Below are positions 14,730-23,406 of a stretch of DNA of 33,473 bases, in pieces. Under the pieces are notes generated by a model that saw only the letters and a list, made by a program, of their open reading frames with translations, was not told the DNA's origin and ran no database searches. The translations under genes and the position numbers were made by a program. Each line of letters opens with the position of its first letter. The stretch's first letter is position 1. This DNA comes from Trichlorobacter thiogenes (lineage in GTDB: Bacteria > Desulfobacterota > Desulfuromonadia > Geobacterales > Pseudopelobacteraceae): contig NZ_FUWR01000027.1 of assembly GCF_900167465.1 (NCBI RefSeq), positions 1 to 33,473 on the forward strand, given 5' to 3'.

Positions 14730-16226
14730 ATGCGTAAAGTAAACAAGCTGTTGTTGTCCACCGTACTTGCACTGGCCATCCCGGCTGGCGCCATGGCTGC
14801 AGATGACCTGCAGGTCAAGATTGACAAGCTGTCCCAGCAGATGGAAGACCTGAAGGGTCAGGTTCAGCGTATTGAAGACAAGTCCCTGGGTAAGTGGTTG
14901 ACCATTAGTGGTGACTACCGTTTTCGTGTAGATAACCTGCAGGCAGCTGTAAAAGATTATACCGATATGCGTCCAATGTTGGGTGGTGGTTTCCCTGCGC
15001 CAGTTGCAGGTTATAAGTATCAAAACAACCTGTTGTATACTAACCGTTTAGGTCTTGACCTGAAGGCCAAGGCAACCAAGGATGTAACGGTTAACGTTCG
15101 TCTTAATATGTACAAGACCTTTGGGTCAGAGTCTGATGCTGCTGTTAATGCAGGTTTCTTCTCTGACCGCACTGCTATCATGGATGGTACTATTGGCCAC
15201 GTTCCGTCAAGTAGTCTTCTGAATGTGGATCGCGCCTATGCAACCTGGAGCAATATCGCTGATCAACCGGTCTGGTTCTCGGTTGGTCGTCGTCCTTCTA
15301 CAGATGGTGCTCCTACCAACTTGAAGGCTGATCGTGAGCGTCCAGGTAATGGTGGTACACCGGCCCTGTTAGTTGATTATGCTTTTGATGGTATGACTCT
15401 GGGCTATGCACCTGATATTGACTTCCTACCCGGTTTCTATGCCAAGGTTTGCTATGGTCGTGGTTTTGATGCTGGTTACAATAAAGATAGTTTTGGTGCC
15501 CATAACGATCTTAAAGACACTGACATGCTGGGTGTGGCAGTGATTCCGGTTGATACTGATCCGCTGCGGGTATGGTTGCAGTGGAACCGTGGTTATAATA
15601 TTTTCAGTAACCCTGAGAGTATTAACATGCCGTTTGCCCGGGTAAACGTTGGTGATATTGACTGGTTTGGTGCTGGCGCCATGACTACCCTCAAAAATGT
15701 TGGCCCTGGCAATCTGAACGCTTTTGCAGATTTTGGTATGAGCGTTATGCGTCCGAATGGTAAAGGCATTATGGGTATGATGGGGCTAGGCTATGGAGAT
15801 CCTAATCTTATTATGTTAGGTAACCCTCCTGATAAGCATGACACTACCGGTTATGCAATTTATACTGGTGTTCGCTATGACCTGCCTAGCCGTACCAAGC
15901 TGGGCTTTGAGTATAACTACGGTTCCAAGAACTGGATCACCTTTGCACCTGCTGCTGACGACATGTTTACTGCCAAGGTTGGTACTCGCGGCCATGTATT
16001 TGAGCCGTATGTTATTCAAGAGCTTGATCTGAAGCCGATCTCTTCTGCTTTTGCCAAGGCGTTCTTTAAGCTTGGTTACCAGTACTATAAGTTTGAGTAC
16101 ACTGGCAGCAACAACTGGATGGGAGCTGCTATTGCAATTAAGGACGTAACTCCTGCTACTATGTTGACAGGACCTGCTGTTGAGCATGCGCAGAACATCT
16201 ACGGTACCTTCGAAGTTCACTTCTAG
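14730..16226 (+). CDS. Outer-membrane porin, DUF3373-like, with N-terminal coiled coil
   Basis: This is a 498-residue exported beta-barrel. The signal peptide ends at AMAADD (residues about 1-24). A short coiled coil (LQVKIDKLSQQMEDLKGQVQRIED) follows as in trimeric or SLH-like porins, then a barrel with alternating strands such as WLTISGDYRFRVDNL, LGLDLKAKATKDVTVNVRLNMY and LGFEYNYGSKNW. The final residues FEVHF end in the phenylalanine expected for barrel assembly. Proteins of this DUF3373 type are common in Geobacter. AAGGAG lies 7 bases before the ATG. Codon use is strongly biased, suggesting high expression. A UUCG terminator follows. The transported solute is unknown. Confidence 0.85.
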   Translation: MRKVNKLLLSTVLALAIPAGAMAADDLQVKIDKLSQQMEDLKGQVQRIEDKSLGKWLTISGDYRFRVDNLQAAVKDYTDMRPMLGGGFPAPVAGYKYQNNLLYTNRLGLDLKAKATKDVTVNVRLNMYKTFGSESDAAVNAGFFSDRTAIMDGTIGHVPSSSLLNVDRAYATWSNIADQPVWFSVGRRPSTDGAPTNLKADRERPGNGGTPALLVDYAFDGMTLGYAPDIDFLPGFYAKVCYGRGFDAGYNKDSFGAHNDLKDTDMLGVAVIPVDTDPLRVWLQWNRGYNIFSNPESINMPFARVNVGDIDWFGAGAMTTLKNVGPGNLNAFADFGMSVMRPNGKGIMGMMGLGYGDPNLIMLGNPPDKHDTTGYAIYTGVRYDLPSRTKLGFEYNYGSKNWITFAPAADDMFTAKVGTRGHVFEPYVIQELDLKPISSAFAKAFFKLGYQYYKFEYTGSNNWMGAAIAIKDVTPATMLTGPAVEHAQNIYGTFEVHF

Positions 16227-16257
16227 TCTATTGTAGTAGCTGTAAACCTTCATGCGG

Positions 16258-16288
16258 AAAAGGGCAGGCCTTCGGGTCTGCCCTTTTT
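16258..16288 (+). terminator. Intrinsic terminator of the porin with UUCG loop
   Basis: AAAAGGGCAGGCC-TTCG-GGTCTGCCCTTTT folds into a 13-bp stem with one G-U pair and a stable tetraloop, followed by a T-rich run. The symmetric A and T tracts would let it work in either direction. Confidence 0.92.
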
Positions 16289-16318
16289 ATTTTTACAAAT
16301 CAGGTGTATAAACAAACC

Positions 16319-17032
16319 ATGATTGTTGATTGGTACACTATAGATACCGTGTTGCTGGACATGGACGGCACTCTGCTGGATCGTCATTTTGATGATCATT
16401 TCTGGCTGGAGCATGTGCCCAAGCGTTGGGCTGCTAAGCATAATGTCTCGCCCAAGCAGGCACGGGAGCAGCTGCACGCTTTGTTCCGTTCCCAGGAGCG
16501 TACCCTTAACTGGACTGACCTTGATTACTGGTCTGATCGTCTTGGTCTTGATATCCCTATGCTAAAGCTGGAAGTTGAACATCTGATTGCCGTGCATCCT
16601 GGCGTAATTGAGTTTCTAGCTTATTGCAATCAGCACAATAAACAGCTTTGGCTGGTAACCAATGCCCATGGCAAGACCTTGGATATCAAACTGAAAAAGA
16701 CCAGAATCGGGCAGTGGTTTGATGGTATCATCTCTGCCCATCAGGTTGGCCTACCCAAAGAGGATAACCGCTTCTGGGCAGAACTGCAGCGGTTTGTTAG
16801 CTATGATCCAGCACGTACCCTGTTGGGTGAAGATAGCGAAACCAACCTGCAGACAGCGCAGCAATACGGTATCCGCTACCTGTTTTATATCAGTCATTAC
16901 AGCTCTGCCTGTACGCCGGTTGCTTCTGATAGCTTTGCAACCCTTGATTATTTTACCCGTCTGATTCCGGCTGCTGGAGAATCAGCAGTGCGAGTCATCC
17001 CCTCTGGAGGCATTACCAACCATGTCTGCTGA
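16319..17032 (+). CDS. yrfG: HAD-family GMP/IMP nucleotidase-like hydrolase (YrfG type)
   Basis: WYTIDTVLLDMDGTLLD carries the HAD nucleophile and acid (D14 and D16). FWLEHVPKRWAAKH, TLNWTDLDYWSDRLGLD, VTNAHGKTLDIKLKKT, GLPKEDNRFW and a LGEDSETNLQTAQQYGIRY block line up with E. coli YrfG from end to end, which dephosphorylates GMP and IMP. ATG 16319 reproduces the family N terminus; a GTG five codons earlier is also open. The C terminus is about 20 residues longer than the E. coli protein and overlaps the next gene by 11 bases. Specificity is taken from the family. Confidence 0.85.
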   Translation: MIVDWYTIDTVLLDMDGTLLDRHFDDHFWLEHVPKRWAAKHNVSPKQAREQLHALFRSQERTLNWTDLDYWSDRLGLDIPMLKLEVEHLIAVHPGVIEFLAYCNQHNKQLWLVTNAHGKTLDIKLKKTRIGQWFDGIISAHQVGLPKEDNRFWAELQRFVSYDPARTLLGEDSETNLQTAQQYGIRYLFYISHYSSACTPVASDSFATLDYFTRLIPAAGESAVRVIPSGGITNHVC

Positions 17033-18128
17033 ACTCTATGATGTCATTATTATCGGTGGTGGCCCTGCTGGTCTGGCTACCGCGTATCTCTGTCATAAGT
17101 ATGGCCTGTCTTATCTGGTGTTGGAATCAGGCAAGGCTCCGTTCCAAGGAATCGCTAATACCTATCCTCAGGGAAAGCTGGTCTACGCCTCCAAGCCCAA
17201 GGATGCGCCAGAGCCGTTTCTGGTGGATGAACTGCGGCCACCGGACAAGCCGGTAACGGTTGAAAGTTATCTGCAGTATGTGCAGCATTTTGTACAGCAT
17301 GAAAACCTGCATATCCGTACTGAAGTCGCCTTTGAAAATATTCAGGATGAGCGTGATTTTCTGAGCATTACGACTGACAAGGGACGCTTTAAGGCCCGCA
17401 AGGTGGTGCTGGCCTTTGGTAGCAGTATTCCCCGTGAGCTGTCGGTCTATGGCGATGCCAAGATGGTAGCCAAGAATGTGGATGACCCGACCAAGTATGT
17501 GGGGGTGAAAACGCTGGTGATTGGCGGCGGCAATACAGCTGCCGATGTGGTTATCGCAATCCTGAAGTCAAAGCGGGAGTGTAACGATACCCAACCGGTC
17601 TATTGGGCCCACAAATCAGAGAAGTTTGATGTGAACAAAGAGACTGCCCAACGTCTGGGGGAGGAAATCCTGCTGGGGGGTAATATCCGCCTGTTACCTG
17701 GCGCCACACCGCGTATCGGCGAGGTGGATGACGAGGGGGTTGATCGTCTGGTAATTAGGATCAATGAGTTTAAGCAGGCTGATGGTATTGATCTGTATCA
17801 TGCCTTGAGCTTTCCCATGCAGAACGTGATCGCCTGTATCGGTTCCCAGGGGCCGGTGCCGATCTTTGATAAGCTGGGGGTGCAGACTATATCCTGTACC
17901 GCTGGTGTCTGCAGGGTGGCCAAGGAGGGGGATCGTCTGGTGCTACTTTCAGCTGAATTTGAATCAACCCGTAAAGGTGTGTATGTGGTAGGTGGGGCTA
18001 TTTCACCTTCCTATATGAAGATCAGTGAGGGATCTATCCAGGAAGAGAAGCATCCTAACCTGATTTATACGGCAATAAATGATGCGTATCATGTGGTGGA
18101 GGCGATCAGGAACAAACTGGGAAAATAG
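17022..18128 (+). CDS. FAD-dependent pyridine-nucleotide oxidoreductase (thioredoxin-reductase-like, no CxxC)
   Basis: A 368-residue two-dinucleotide-domain flavoprotein: IIIGGGPAGLATAY near residues 9-22 binds FAD, LVIGGGNTAADVVIAIL near 166-182 binds NAD(P)H. GVYVVGGAISPSYMKISEGSIQEEKHPNLI fits the closing FAD segment. The redox-active CxxC of thioredoxin reductase is absent, as in ferredoxin/flavodoxin-NADP reductases and YpdA-like bacillithiol reductases. The partner is therefore unclear. GGAGG lies 11 bases before the ATG, within the upstream nucleotidase gene. It ends at a bidirectional terminator shared with HU. Confidence 0.82.
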   Translation: MSAELYDVIIIGGGPAGLATAYLCHKYGLSYLVLESGKAPFQGIANTYPQGKLVYASKPKDAPEPFLVDELRPPDKPVTVESYLQYVQHFVQHENLHIRTEVAFENIQDERDFLSITTDKGRFKARKVVLAFGSSIPRELSVYGDAKMVAKNVDDPTKYVGVKTLVIGGGNTAADVVIAILKSKRECNDTQPVYWAHKSEKFDVNKETAQRLGEEILLGGNIRLLPGATPRIGEVDDEGVDRLVIRINEFKQADGIDLYHALSFPMQNVIACIGSQGPVPIFDKLGVQTISCTAGVCRVAKEGDRLVLLSAEFESTRKGVYVVGGAISPSYMKISEGSIQEEKHPNLIYTAINDAYHVVEAIRNKLGK

Positions 18129-18154
18129 TTAACTGTGAACAGACCCAAGATAAA

Positions 18155-18182
18155 AAAAGACCCCGTCAAAGCGGGGTCTTTT
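18155..18182. terminator. Bidirectional terminator between the flavoprotein and HU genes
   Basis: AAAAGACCCCG and CGGGGTCTTTT form an 11-bp perfect stem around TCAAAG, flanked by A and T runs on both sides. It lies exactly between two convergent genes and should stop transcription from both. Confidence 0.93.
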
Positions 18183-18198
18183 GCGTCTATCATGGTTA

Positions 18199-18501
18199 CT
18201 ACTTTTTCTTTGTCTTACTGGCTGCTTTTTTGGAAGTAAGATCTTTCAGGGATTTACCGGGAGAAAATTTGCCGGAGGTCTTTGCAGCAATCTTGATCGC
18301 CTTACCGGTCTGTGGATTGCGGCCGGTACGGGCTTTACGGGTAATGGCCGAGAATGTGCCGAACCCCACCAGGGTCACTTTGTCGCCTGCAGTCAACGCG
18401 CCGGTTACTCCGGCAATGAAGCTTGCCAATGCCTTTTCAGCCTGCGCCTTGGTAAGCCCAGCCCCTTCAGCCATCTTTGCAACAAGTTCAGATTTTTTCA
18501 T
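18199..18501 (-). CDS. hup: HU family DNA-binding protein
   Basis: This 100-residue nucleoid protein begins MKKSELVAKMAEGAGLTKAQAEKAL and has VTLVGFGTFSAITRKARTGRNPQTG, the DNA-binding arm with the conserved RxGRNPxTG. A lysine-rich C-terminal tail (KKAASKTKKK) extends beyond the 90-residue standard HU. It bends and compacts DNA. GGGAGG sits 4 bases before the ATG. It is a single gene reading toward the bidirectional terminator. Confidence 0.96.
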   Translation of the reverse strand: MKKSELVAKMAEGAGLTKAQAEKALASFIAGVTGALTAGDKVTLVGFGTFSAITRKARTGRNPQTGKAIKIAAKTSGKFSPGKSLKDLTSKKAASKTKKK

Positions 18502-18536
18502 AAAGCCTCCCAGTGGAGATTTAAAAAGATAATCGC

Positions 18537-18545
18537 CTTATAGCA
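18537..18545 (-). promoter_or_regulatory. Extended -10 promoter of HU
   Basis: The minus strand has TGC immediately before TATAAG, an extended -10, some 36 bases from the HU start. The -35 region is a T-rich run (GTTTTG/TTGTTT) without a good consensus hexamer. Confidence 0.5.
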
Positions 18546-18633
18546 CAGCGGGCTAATAACAAAACAAAAAAATGTTGTGCAGAGATAAAATTGGTTTAGT
18601 GACTGTTTGGTGAGGTGTTTTGAAAAGAAAGGG

Positions 18634-18720
18634 TGGTGCGGGCAGCCGGACTCGAACCGGCACAGGGTTGCCCCCGAGAGATTTTAAGTCTCTTGTGTCT
18701 ACCTATTCCACCATGCCCGC
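18634..18720 (-). tRNA. tRNA-Leu (anticodon UAA)
   Basis: The minus strand folds as a class II tRNA. The acceptor GCGGGCA (from 18720) pairs with TGCCCGC (18644-18638), followed by A and an encoded CCA (18636-18634). The anticodon stem AGAGA/TCTCT holds the loop CTTAAAA with TAA. A long variable arm follows and GGTTCGAGTCC is the T loop. All arms are intact. Confidence 0.97.
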
Positions 18721-18732
18721 AAAAGGGTTTTG

Positions 18733-18761
18733 TATATAGCACGTGAATTTAGATCTGTCTA
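18733..18761 (-). promoter_or_regulatory. Promoter of tRNA-Leu
   Basis: On the minus strand TAGACA (18761-18756) and TATATA (18738-18733) are exactly 17 bases apart, and the -10 ends 12 bases before the mature tRNA 5' end. Confidence 0.6.
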
Positions 18762-18926
18762 GTTTGTTTGTCATTTCTGGTCTGCTCGTTGAGACAAACT
18801 GCAGGCGGTTTTAGATTGCATGCTGTATACATAAAATCCTTGCAATTTCTTAAAACGGCGTTTAGTATGCGCGGTGCTTTGGTACTTAGTTTTACCCTGT
18901 TTAGCGACATAGCGTAGACACCCCAC
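18762..18926. other. Non-coding stretch between tRNA-Leu and the sdh leader
   Basis: About 165 bases with no convincing gene. A minus-strand frame (18749-19006) is open, but it runs through the tRNA promoter and has no ribosome site. The promoter of sdhCAB should lie here; TTGGTA at 18880-18885 and TTGAGA at 18790-18795 are possible -35 boxes without good -10 partners. Confidence 0.4.
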
Positions 18927-18939
18927 AAGGAGGCTTCCA

Positions 18940-19068
18940 ATGCAGCATTATCGCAGGCTGAACTGGCGGGGACCACCGCAATGGCTTCAGCCCCCTGATT
19001 TTTCAAGCAGCGTACGCAGTGAGCTTCAACACTACATCATAAAGGAAGGGAGTTTATGGAATTTCTGA
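18940..19068 (+). CDS. Possible 42-codon leader ORF overlapping sdhC
   Basis: ATG 18940 is preceded by a perfect AAGGAGG (18927-18933) with a 6-base spacer, a better ribosome site than most annotated genes here. The frame reads MQHYRRLNWRGPPQWLQPPD and continues to a TGA at 19066-19068, 13 bases inside sdhC in a different frame. It encodes no recognisable domain and has no membrane segment; tryptophan, proline and arginine are abundant. Coupling its termination to sdhC initiation would be simple, and a leader-peptide role is possible. I cannot exclude that the SD is fortuitous. Confidence 0.45.
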   Translation: MQHYRRLNWRGPPQWLQPPDFSSSVRSELQHYIIKEGSLWNF

Positions 19069-19724
19069 ACACATCCATCGGCAGAAAGATTGTGATGGCA
19101 GTAACGGGATTGAGTATGGTCCTGTTTGCTGTTGTCCATCTTATCGGCAACAGCACCATTTTTGTAGGCCCTAGCGGTATCAATGCCTACGCTGAGCATC
19201 TGCACAGTATGCCATTGCCTATTATCATGCTTTTCAGGGCAATCATGCTGGCGCTGTTCGTTGTACACATTGTGTATGCCATCCAGCTTACCATTGAAAA
19301 CCGTGGTGGCCGTCCTACTGACTATGCTGTCAAGGCAACCCGCAAGGCAACCTTTGCCAGTGAAAACATGATCTGGACAGGTCTGCTTCTTTTGGCTTTT
19401 GTTGTGTATCACCTGTTGCATTTCACCTTCCGCGCAACTCCTGGCCTGACCCTGGTAAATGATGCTGCTGGTCATTTTAACGTATTTGCCATGGTGGCTT
19501 CCAGCTTCTCATCAATTGCTGGCGCCGGCATCTATGCTGTTGCTATGGTGGTGCTGTTTCTGCACCTCTATCACGGCATTCAGAGCCTGTTCCAAACTTT
19601 TGGTCTGGCAAACGGCAACACCCTGCCTACAATAACCAAGGCTGGTGCCCTGGTTGCACTGGTGCTTTTTGTAGGGTTTCTTGCCATCCCAATGTCCATT
19701 CTTTTCGGAATTATAAAAGGTTAA
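19056..19724 (+). CDS. sdhC: Succinate dehydrogenase/fumarate reductase cytochrome b subunit (type B)
   Basis: This 222-residue five-helix membrane anchor binds two haems b and exchanges electrons with menaquinone. Helices are clear at about 10-30, 55-80, 105-124, 145-170 and 195-218. Candidate haem histidines are H28 (VVHLIGN), H71 (VVHIVYA), H119/H122 (VYHLLHF) and those in [11 protein letters not shown]. The type-B single-polypeptide anchor is the form used by Geobacter for a combined fumarate reductase/succinate dehydrogenase. AAGGAAGGGAG lies just upstream of the ATG. It is followed by sdhA after 10 bases. Confidence 0.95.
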   Translation: MEFLNTSIGRKIVMAVTGLSMVLFAVVHLIGNSTIFVGPSGINAYAEHLHSMPLPIIMLFRAIMLALFVVHIVYAIQLTIENRGGRPTDYAVKATRKATFASENMIWTGLLLLAFVVYHLLHFTFRATPGLTLVNDAAGHFNVFAMVASSFSSIAGAGIYAVAMVVLFLHLYHGIQSLFQTFGLANGNTLPTITKAGALVALVLFVGFLAIPMSILFGIIKG

Positions 19725-19734
19725 GGGGGAACAC

Positions 19735-21651
19735 GTGATACTCGATGGTAAATGTCCAACCGGACCGATTCAACAGAGCTGGGACAAGCACCGCTTCGAC
19801 CTGAAGCTGGTTAACCCCGCCAACAAGCGTAAGTATAACGTTATCGTCGTCGGAACCGGTCTTGCCGGTGGCGCTGCCGCAGCTTCTTTGGGTGAACTTG
19901 GTTACAACGTACAGGCTTTCTGCTATCAGGACAGCCCCCGTCGTGCCCACTCCATTGCTGCTCAGGGTGGTATCAACGCAGCTAAAGCCTATCCAAACGA
20001 TGGTGACTCAATCTATCGTCTGTTCTATGACACCATCAAGGGTGGCGACTTCCGTGCCCGTGAGGCAGATGTCTGGCGTCTGGCTCAGGTGTCCAACAAT
20101 ATTATCGACCAGTGCGTGGCTCAGGGCGTTCCCTTTGCACGTGACTATGCAGGTTATCTGGACAACCGTTCTTTCGGTGGCGCTCAGGTTTCCCGTACCT
20201 TTTATGCCCGTGGTCAAACCGGCCAGCAGCTGCTGCTGGGCGCTTACTCCGCTCTGTCCCGTCAGATCAAGCTTGGCACGGTAAAGATGTATGCCCGTCG
20301 CGAAATGCTTGACCTGGTTGTGGTTGACGGCGTTGCCCGCGGCATTACCGTGCGTAACCTGGTAACCGGTGAGCTCGAGTCCTACGCTGCTGACGCAGTT
20401 TGTCTGGCAACCGGTGGTTATGTAAACGTGTTCTACCTCTCCACCAACGCAATGGGTTGTTCCGTAACCGCCAAGTGGGCTGCCCACAAAAAAGGCGCTT
20501 ACTTTGCTAACCCTTGCTACACCCAGATCCACCCGACCTGTATTCCTCAGGCCGGTGATTATCAATCCAAACTGACCTTGATGTCTGAGTCACTGCGGAA
20601 CGACGGTCGTTGCTGGGTTCCCAAGAAAAAAGAAGATTGCGGCAAGCATCCTAACGATGTTGCTGAAGAAGATCGCGATTACTATCTGGAGCGTAAGTAT
20701 CCTTCCTTCGGTAACCTTGCTCCCCGCGATATCGCTTCCCGTGCTGCAAAAGAGCAGTGTGATGATGCCCGTGGTGTTGGACCTGGTGGCCGCGGTGTCT
20801 ATCTTGACTTCGCAACCTCTATCAAACGTGTTGGCGCTGACACCATTAAAGAGCGTTACGGCAACCTGTTTGAAATGTATGAGAAGATTACTGATGAAGA
20901 CGGTTACAAACGTCCGATGCGTATGTACCCGGCTCCTCACTACTCTATGGGCGGTCTCTGGGTTGACTACAACCTGATGAGCAACATCCCAGGTCTGTTT
21001 GTACTGGGTGAGGCCAACTTCTCGGTACACGGTGCAAACCGTCTTGGTGCTTCGGCTCTGATGCAGGGTCTGGCTGATGGTTACTTTGTTATTCCGTACA
21101 CCATTGGCGGCTATCTTGCCGGTGTTAAGCCGGTTGGTACCTCTACCGATGCTGCTGAATTCAAGCAGTCCAAAGAAGAGGTTAACGGTAACGTCAGCAA
21201 GTTGCTTGGCATTAACGGTAAGAAGACCGTTTCTGAGTTCATGCGTGAGCTTGGCGGCCTGATGTGGGAAAACTGCGGTATGGCACGTTCCAACGAGTCA
21301 CTGAATATCAACCTGAAGAAGATTCCTGCACTGCGTGAGGAGTTCTGGCAGAATGTGAAGGTTACCGGTACCGGTGCTGAGTTCAACCAGGATCTTGAGA
21401 ACGCTGGCCGTACGGCTGACTTCCTTGAGTTTGCTGAGTTGATGTGCCGCGATGCCCTGCACCGTGAAGAATCATGCGGTGGTCACTTCCGTACTGAGCA
21501 TCAGTATGATGACGGTGAAGCTATGCGTGATGACTCCAACTTCTGCTATGCCGGCGCCTGGGAGTTCAAGGGCATGAATAATGAGCCCGAGCTGCACAAG
21601 GAGCCCCTCAAATTCGAGAACGTCCATCTCGCCGTAAGGAGCTACAAATAA
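19735..21651 (+). CDS. sdhA: Succinate dehydrogenase/fumarate reductase flavoprotein subunit
   Basis: This 638-residue catalytic subunit interconverts succinate and fumarate. The FAD-binding fold is seen in [22 protein letters not shown] (residues 35-56), and [15 protein letters not shown] supplies H72, the probable covalent FAD attachment. [16 protein letters not shown] and [27 protein letters not shown] are the active-site and C-terminal FAD blocks. It starts at GTG with AAGGGGGA just before it. The last codon overlaps the ATG of sdhB. Type-B-like in length and sequence. Confidence 0.97.
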   Translation: MILDGKCPTGPIQQSWDKHRFDLKLVNPANKRKYNVIVVGTGLAGGAAAASLGELGYNVQAFCYQDSPRRAHSIAAQGGINAAKAYPNDGDSIYRLFYDTIKGGDFRAREADVWRLAQVSNNIIDQCVAQGVPFARDYAGYLDNRSFGGAQVSRTFYARGQTGQQLLLGAYSALSRQIKLGTVKMYARREMLDLVVVDGVARGITVRNLVTGELESYAADAVCLATGGYVNVFYLSTNAMGCSVTAKWAAHKKGAYFANPCYTQIHPTCIPQAGDYQSKLTLMSESLRNDGRCWVPKKKEDCGKHPNDVAEEDRDYYLERKYPSFGNLAPRDIASRAAKEQCDDARGVGPGGRGVYLDFATSIKRVGADTIKERYGNLFEMYEKITDEDGYKRPMRMYPAPHYSMGGLWVDYNLMSNIPGLFVLGEANFSVHGANRLGASALMQGLADGYFVIPYTIGGYLAGVKPVGTSTDAAEFKQSKEEVNGNVSKLLGINGKKTVSEFMRELGGLMWENCGMARSNESLNINLKKIPALREEFWQNVKVTGTGAEFNQDLENAGRTADFLEFAELMCRDALHREESCGGHFRTEHQYDDGEAMRDDSNFCYAGAWEFKGMNNEPELHKEPLKFENVHLAVRSYK

Positions 21652-22406
21652 TGAGCGATCACAAGACCATGACGATTAACCTTGTCGTGTGGCGCCAGAA
21701 GAACGCTAACGACACTGGAAAATTTGAAAACTACACTGTCAAAGGGATCACCGAGCACCACTCCTTTCTGGAGATGCTGGACGTCCTCAACGAGGATCTG
21801 ATCAAAGCTGGCAAGCAGCCGGTTGCCTTTGACCATGACTGCCGCGAAGGTATCTGCGGTATGTGTTCACAAGTCATCAACGGCATGCCCCACGGCGGCC
21901 AGGAACGTACCACCGTATGTCAGCTGCATATGCGGAAGTTCCATGATGGCGACACCATCTACATTGAGCCGTGGCGTGCCCGTGCATTCCCGATCGTAAA
22001 AGACCTGGTGGTTGACCGTGAGGCCCTGGACAAGATTATTCAGGCTGGTGGCTATACCTCCTGCCACACTGGCGGGGTACCTGATGGTAATGCCATTCTG
22101 ATTCCAAAGCCTGCTGCTGATGAGGCGATGGATGCTGCTGAGTGTATCGGTTGCGGTGCCTGTGTTGCCGGTTGTCCTAACGGTGCTGCCATGCTGTTTA
22201 CCGGCGCCAAGGTTTCTCAGTTTGCCGTGCTGCCGCAAGGCAAGGCTGAAGCCAAAACTCGTGTTACTAACATGGTTCAGGCCATGAAGGACTGTGGTTT
22301 TGGTAACTGTACCAACCACTATGAGTGTATGGCTGCCTGTCCGAAGGGGATTAACGTCAAGTTTATCGCCCGGATGAACAGAGAGTATCTCAAGGCTCAA
22401 TTTTAA
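21651..22406 (+). CDS. sdhB: Succinate dehydrogenase/fumarate reductase iron-sulfur subunit
   Basis: This 251-residue electron relay from the flavin to the haems has three clusters. The [2Fe-2S] ligands are C64, C69, C72 and C90 ([11 protein letters not shown]...TVCQ). The ferredoxin-like part has C165, C168, C171 and C175 ([12 protein letters not shown]) and C220, C226 and C230 ([12 protein letters not shown]). Three cysteines in the last group plus one from the first arrange the [3Fe-4S] and [4Fe-4S] centres. Its ATG overlaps the sdhA stop by one base. A strong terminator follows after 26 bases. Confidence 0.97.
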   Translation: MSDHKTMTINLVVWRQKNANDTGKFENYTVKGITEHHSFLEMLDVLNEDLIKAGKQPVAFDHDCREGICGMCSQVINGMPHGGQERTTVCQLHMRKFHDGDTIYIEPWRARAFPIVKDLVVDREALDKIIQAGGYTSCHTGGVPDGNAILIPKPAADEAMDAAECIGCGACVAGCPNGAAMLFTGAKVSQFAVLPQGKAEAKTRVTNMVQAMKDCGFGNCTNHYECMAACPKGINVKFIARMNREYLKAQF

Positions 22407-22432
22407 TTGAGTCTGAATGTTGATGGAGTAAT

Positions 22433-22465
22433 GGGGCGGTCCTTTGTGGACCGCCCCACTTTTTT
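22433..22465 (+). terminator. Strong intrinsic terminator of sdhCAB
   Basis: GGGGCGGTCC and GGACCGCCCC form a perfect 10-bp GC-rich stem around TTTGT, followed by AC and six Ts (22460-22465). The next base begins the start codon of the Cas6-like gene. Confidence 0.95.
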
Positions 22466-23347
22466 ATGGACTTAAACATTGTCAGACTGCATATCTCCCT
22501 TGCACCGCAGACAGTGACGGGTATTGCGCCACTTCTCACCGGTAAAGGTGCGGGTTTTGAAGAGGCGTTACGTACGGTCTGTTGTCTTCACCAGAATCAA
22601 TCCTGCCACATTTGTCCAGCATCAGGTACCTGTGTCGCCCCAGCTTTAATCGCCAGACAGCTTTCTCAAGACCCGGAACTGGTTCGACGGTATCAAAAAC
22701 CAGGGCTTCCTTTTGTTTTTTCTGATCATTCAGATGTAGATGATGGTGATAGTTTATTGTGTCTGAACCTGTTGGGGACAGCCTGCGGTCATTTGCCTCT
22801 CTTTATCAAGGCACTGAATCAGTTGGCTGGTCAAACCGCCTGCATTGGTTTAGCTGCCTGCGATTATCAGAATGCTGCTGTTCAGCTTGATCACCTGTGT
22901 CCAGAGACAGCAGATAATCTTCCGGTATTGGCAGCTGCTGATCTGCTTGCTCAGCTTAGTCACCGTTTCAGTTGCTGCAAACGGATACGGCTTGATCTGT
23001 TGTCACCTCTGCGTTTAACACGTGGCGGCCATGAGCTGACCCGGCTGGAGCCAGACTACTTCATTCGTTCGCTGTTGCGGCGTATCTCATCGCTTGCGGT
23101 GTATTATGGTGGCGGTGTTGATCAGGAACTCTTTCGACATCTGGCCCAACGTGCAACATCGGTATCATTGGTTCGTCAGCTGCCGTCTAATGCTGTCGGC
23201 TCCCATTTGCGTGGGGTTGCAGGCTGTTATGAGCTTGCAGGTCCTTTTGATGAACTTGGCCCGTTTCTGGCATTGGGTGAACAGGTGCATCTTGGGAAAG
23301 GTGCAGCCTTTGGTATGGGGGCTTTTGCTGTTATGGTTATTGGCTGA
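22466..23347 (+). CDS. Orphan Cas6-like RAMP protein with N-terminal cysteine cluster
   Basis: This is a 293-residue protein. The C terminus GEQVHLGKGAAFGMGAFAV (about 271-289) is the glycine-rich loop of Cas6 endoribonucleases, which cut CRISPR precursor RNA. The N terminus has a RAMP-type strand (LNIVRLHISL), then EEALRTVCC and C47-x2-C50-x5-C56, the cysteine pattern of the CRISPR system precrRNA processing endoribonuclease RAMP Cas6 family. HELTRLEPDYFIRSLLRRISSL fits the linker to the second RAMP domain. There is no CRISPR array or other cas gene in the window. The ATG directly follows the sdh terminator's T-run and no SD exists, so how it is expressed is unclear. Family assignment is good; RNA cleavage is untested. 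Confidence 0.72.
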   Translation: MDLNIVRLHISLAPQTVTGIAPLLTGKGAGFEEALRTVCCLHQNQSCHICPASGTCVAPALIARQLSQDPELVRRYQKPGLPFVFSDHSDVDDGDSLLCLNLLGTACGHLPLFIKALNQLAGQTACIGLAACDYQNAAVQLDHLCPETADNLPVLAAADLLAQLSHRFSCCKRIRLDLLSPLRLTRGGHELTRLEPDYFIRSLLRRISSLAVYYGGGVDQELFRHLAQRATSVSLVRQLPSNAVGSHLRGVAGCYELAGPFDELGPFLALGEQVHLGKGAAFGMGAFAVMVIG

Positions 23348-23406
23348 TGTTTGAGCATTATGTAGTATCTGCTTGTATGTATGTTAACTAATTTCAGGAG
23401 GTGAGT

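Noticed and set aside
18749-19006. 85-residue minus-strand frame between the tRNA and sdhC
   Set aside because: It crosses the tRNA-Leu promoter, starts without a ribosome site and is opposed by the + strand ORF with a perfect SD; it shows no recognisable motif.
20008-21030. Long minus-strand frames inside sdhA (185 and 146 residues)
   Set aside because: They are opposite a confidently identified, strongly codon-biased gene; antisense frames of this kind arise from that bias.
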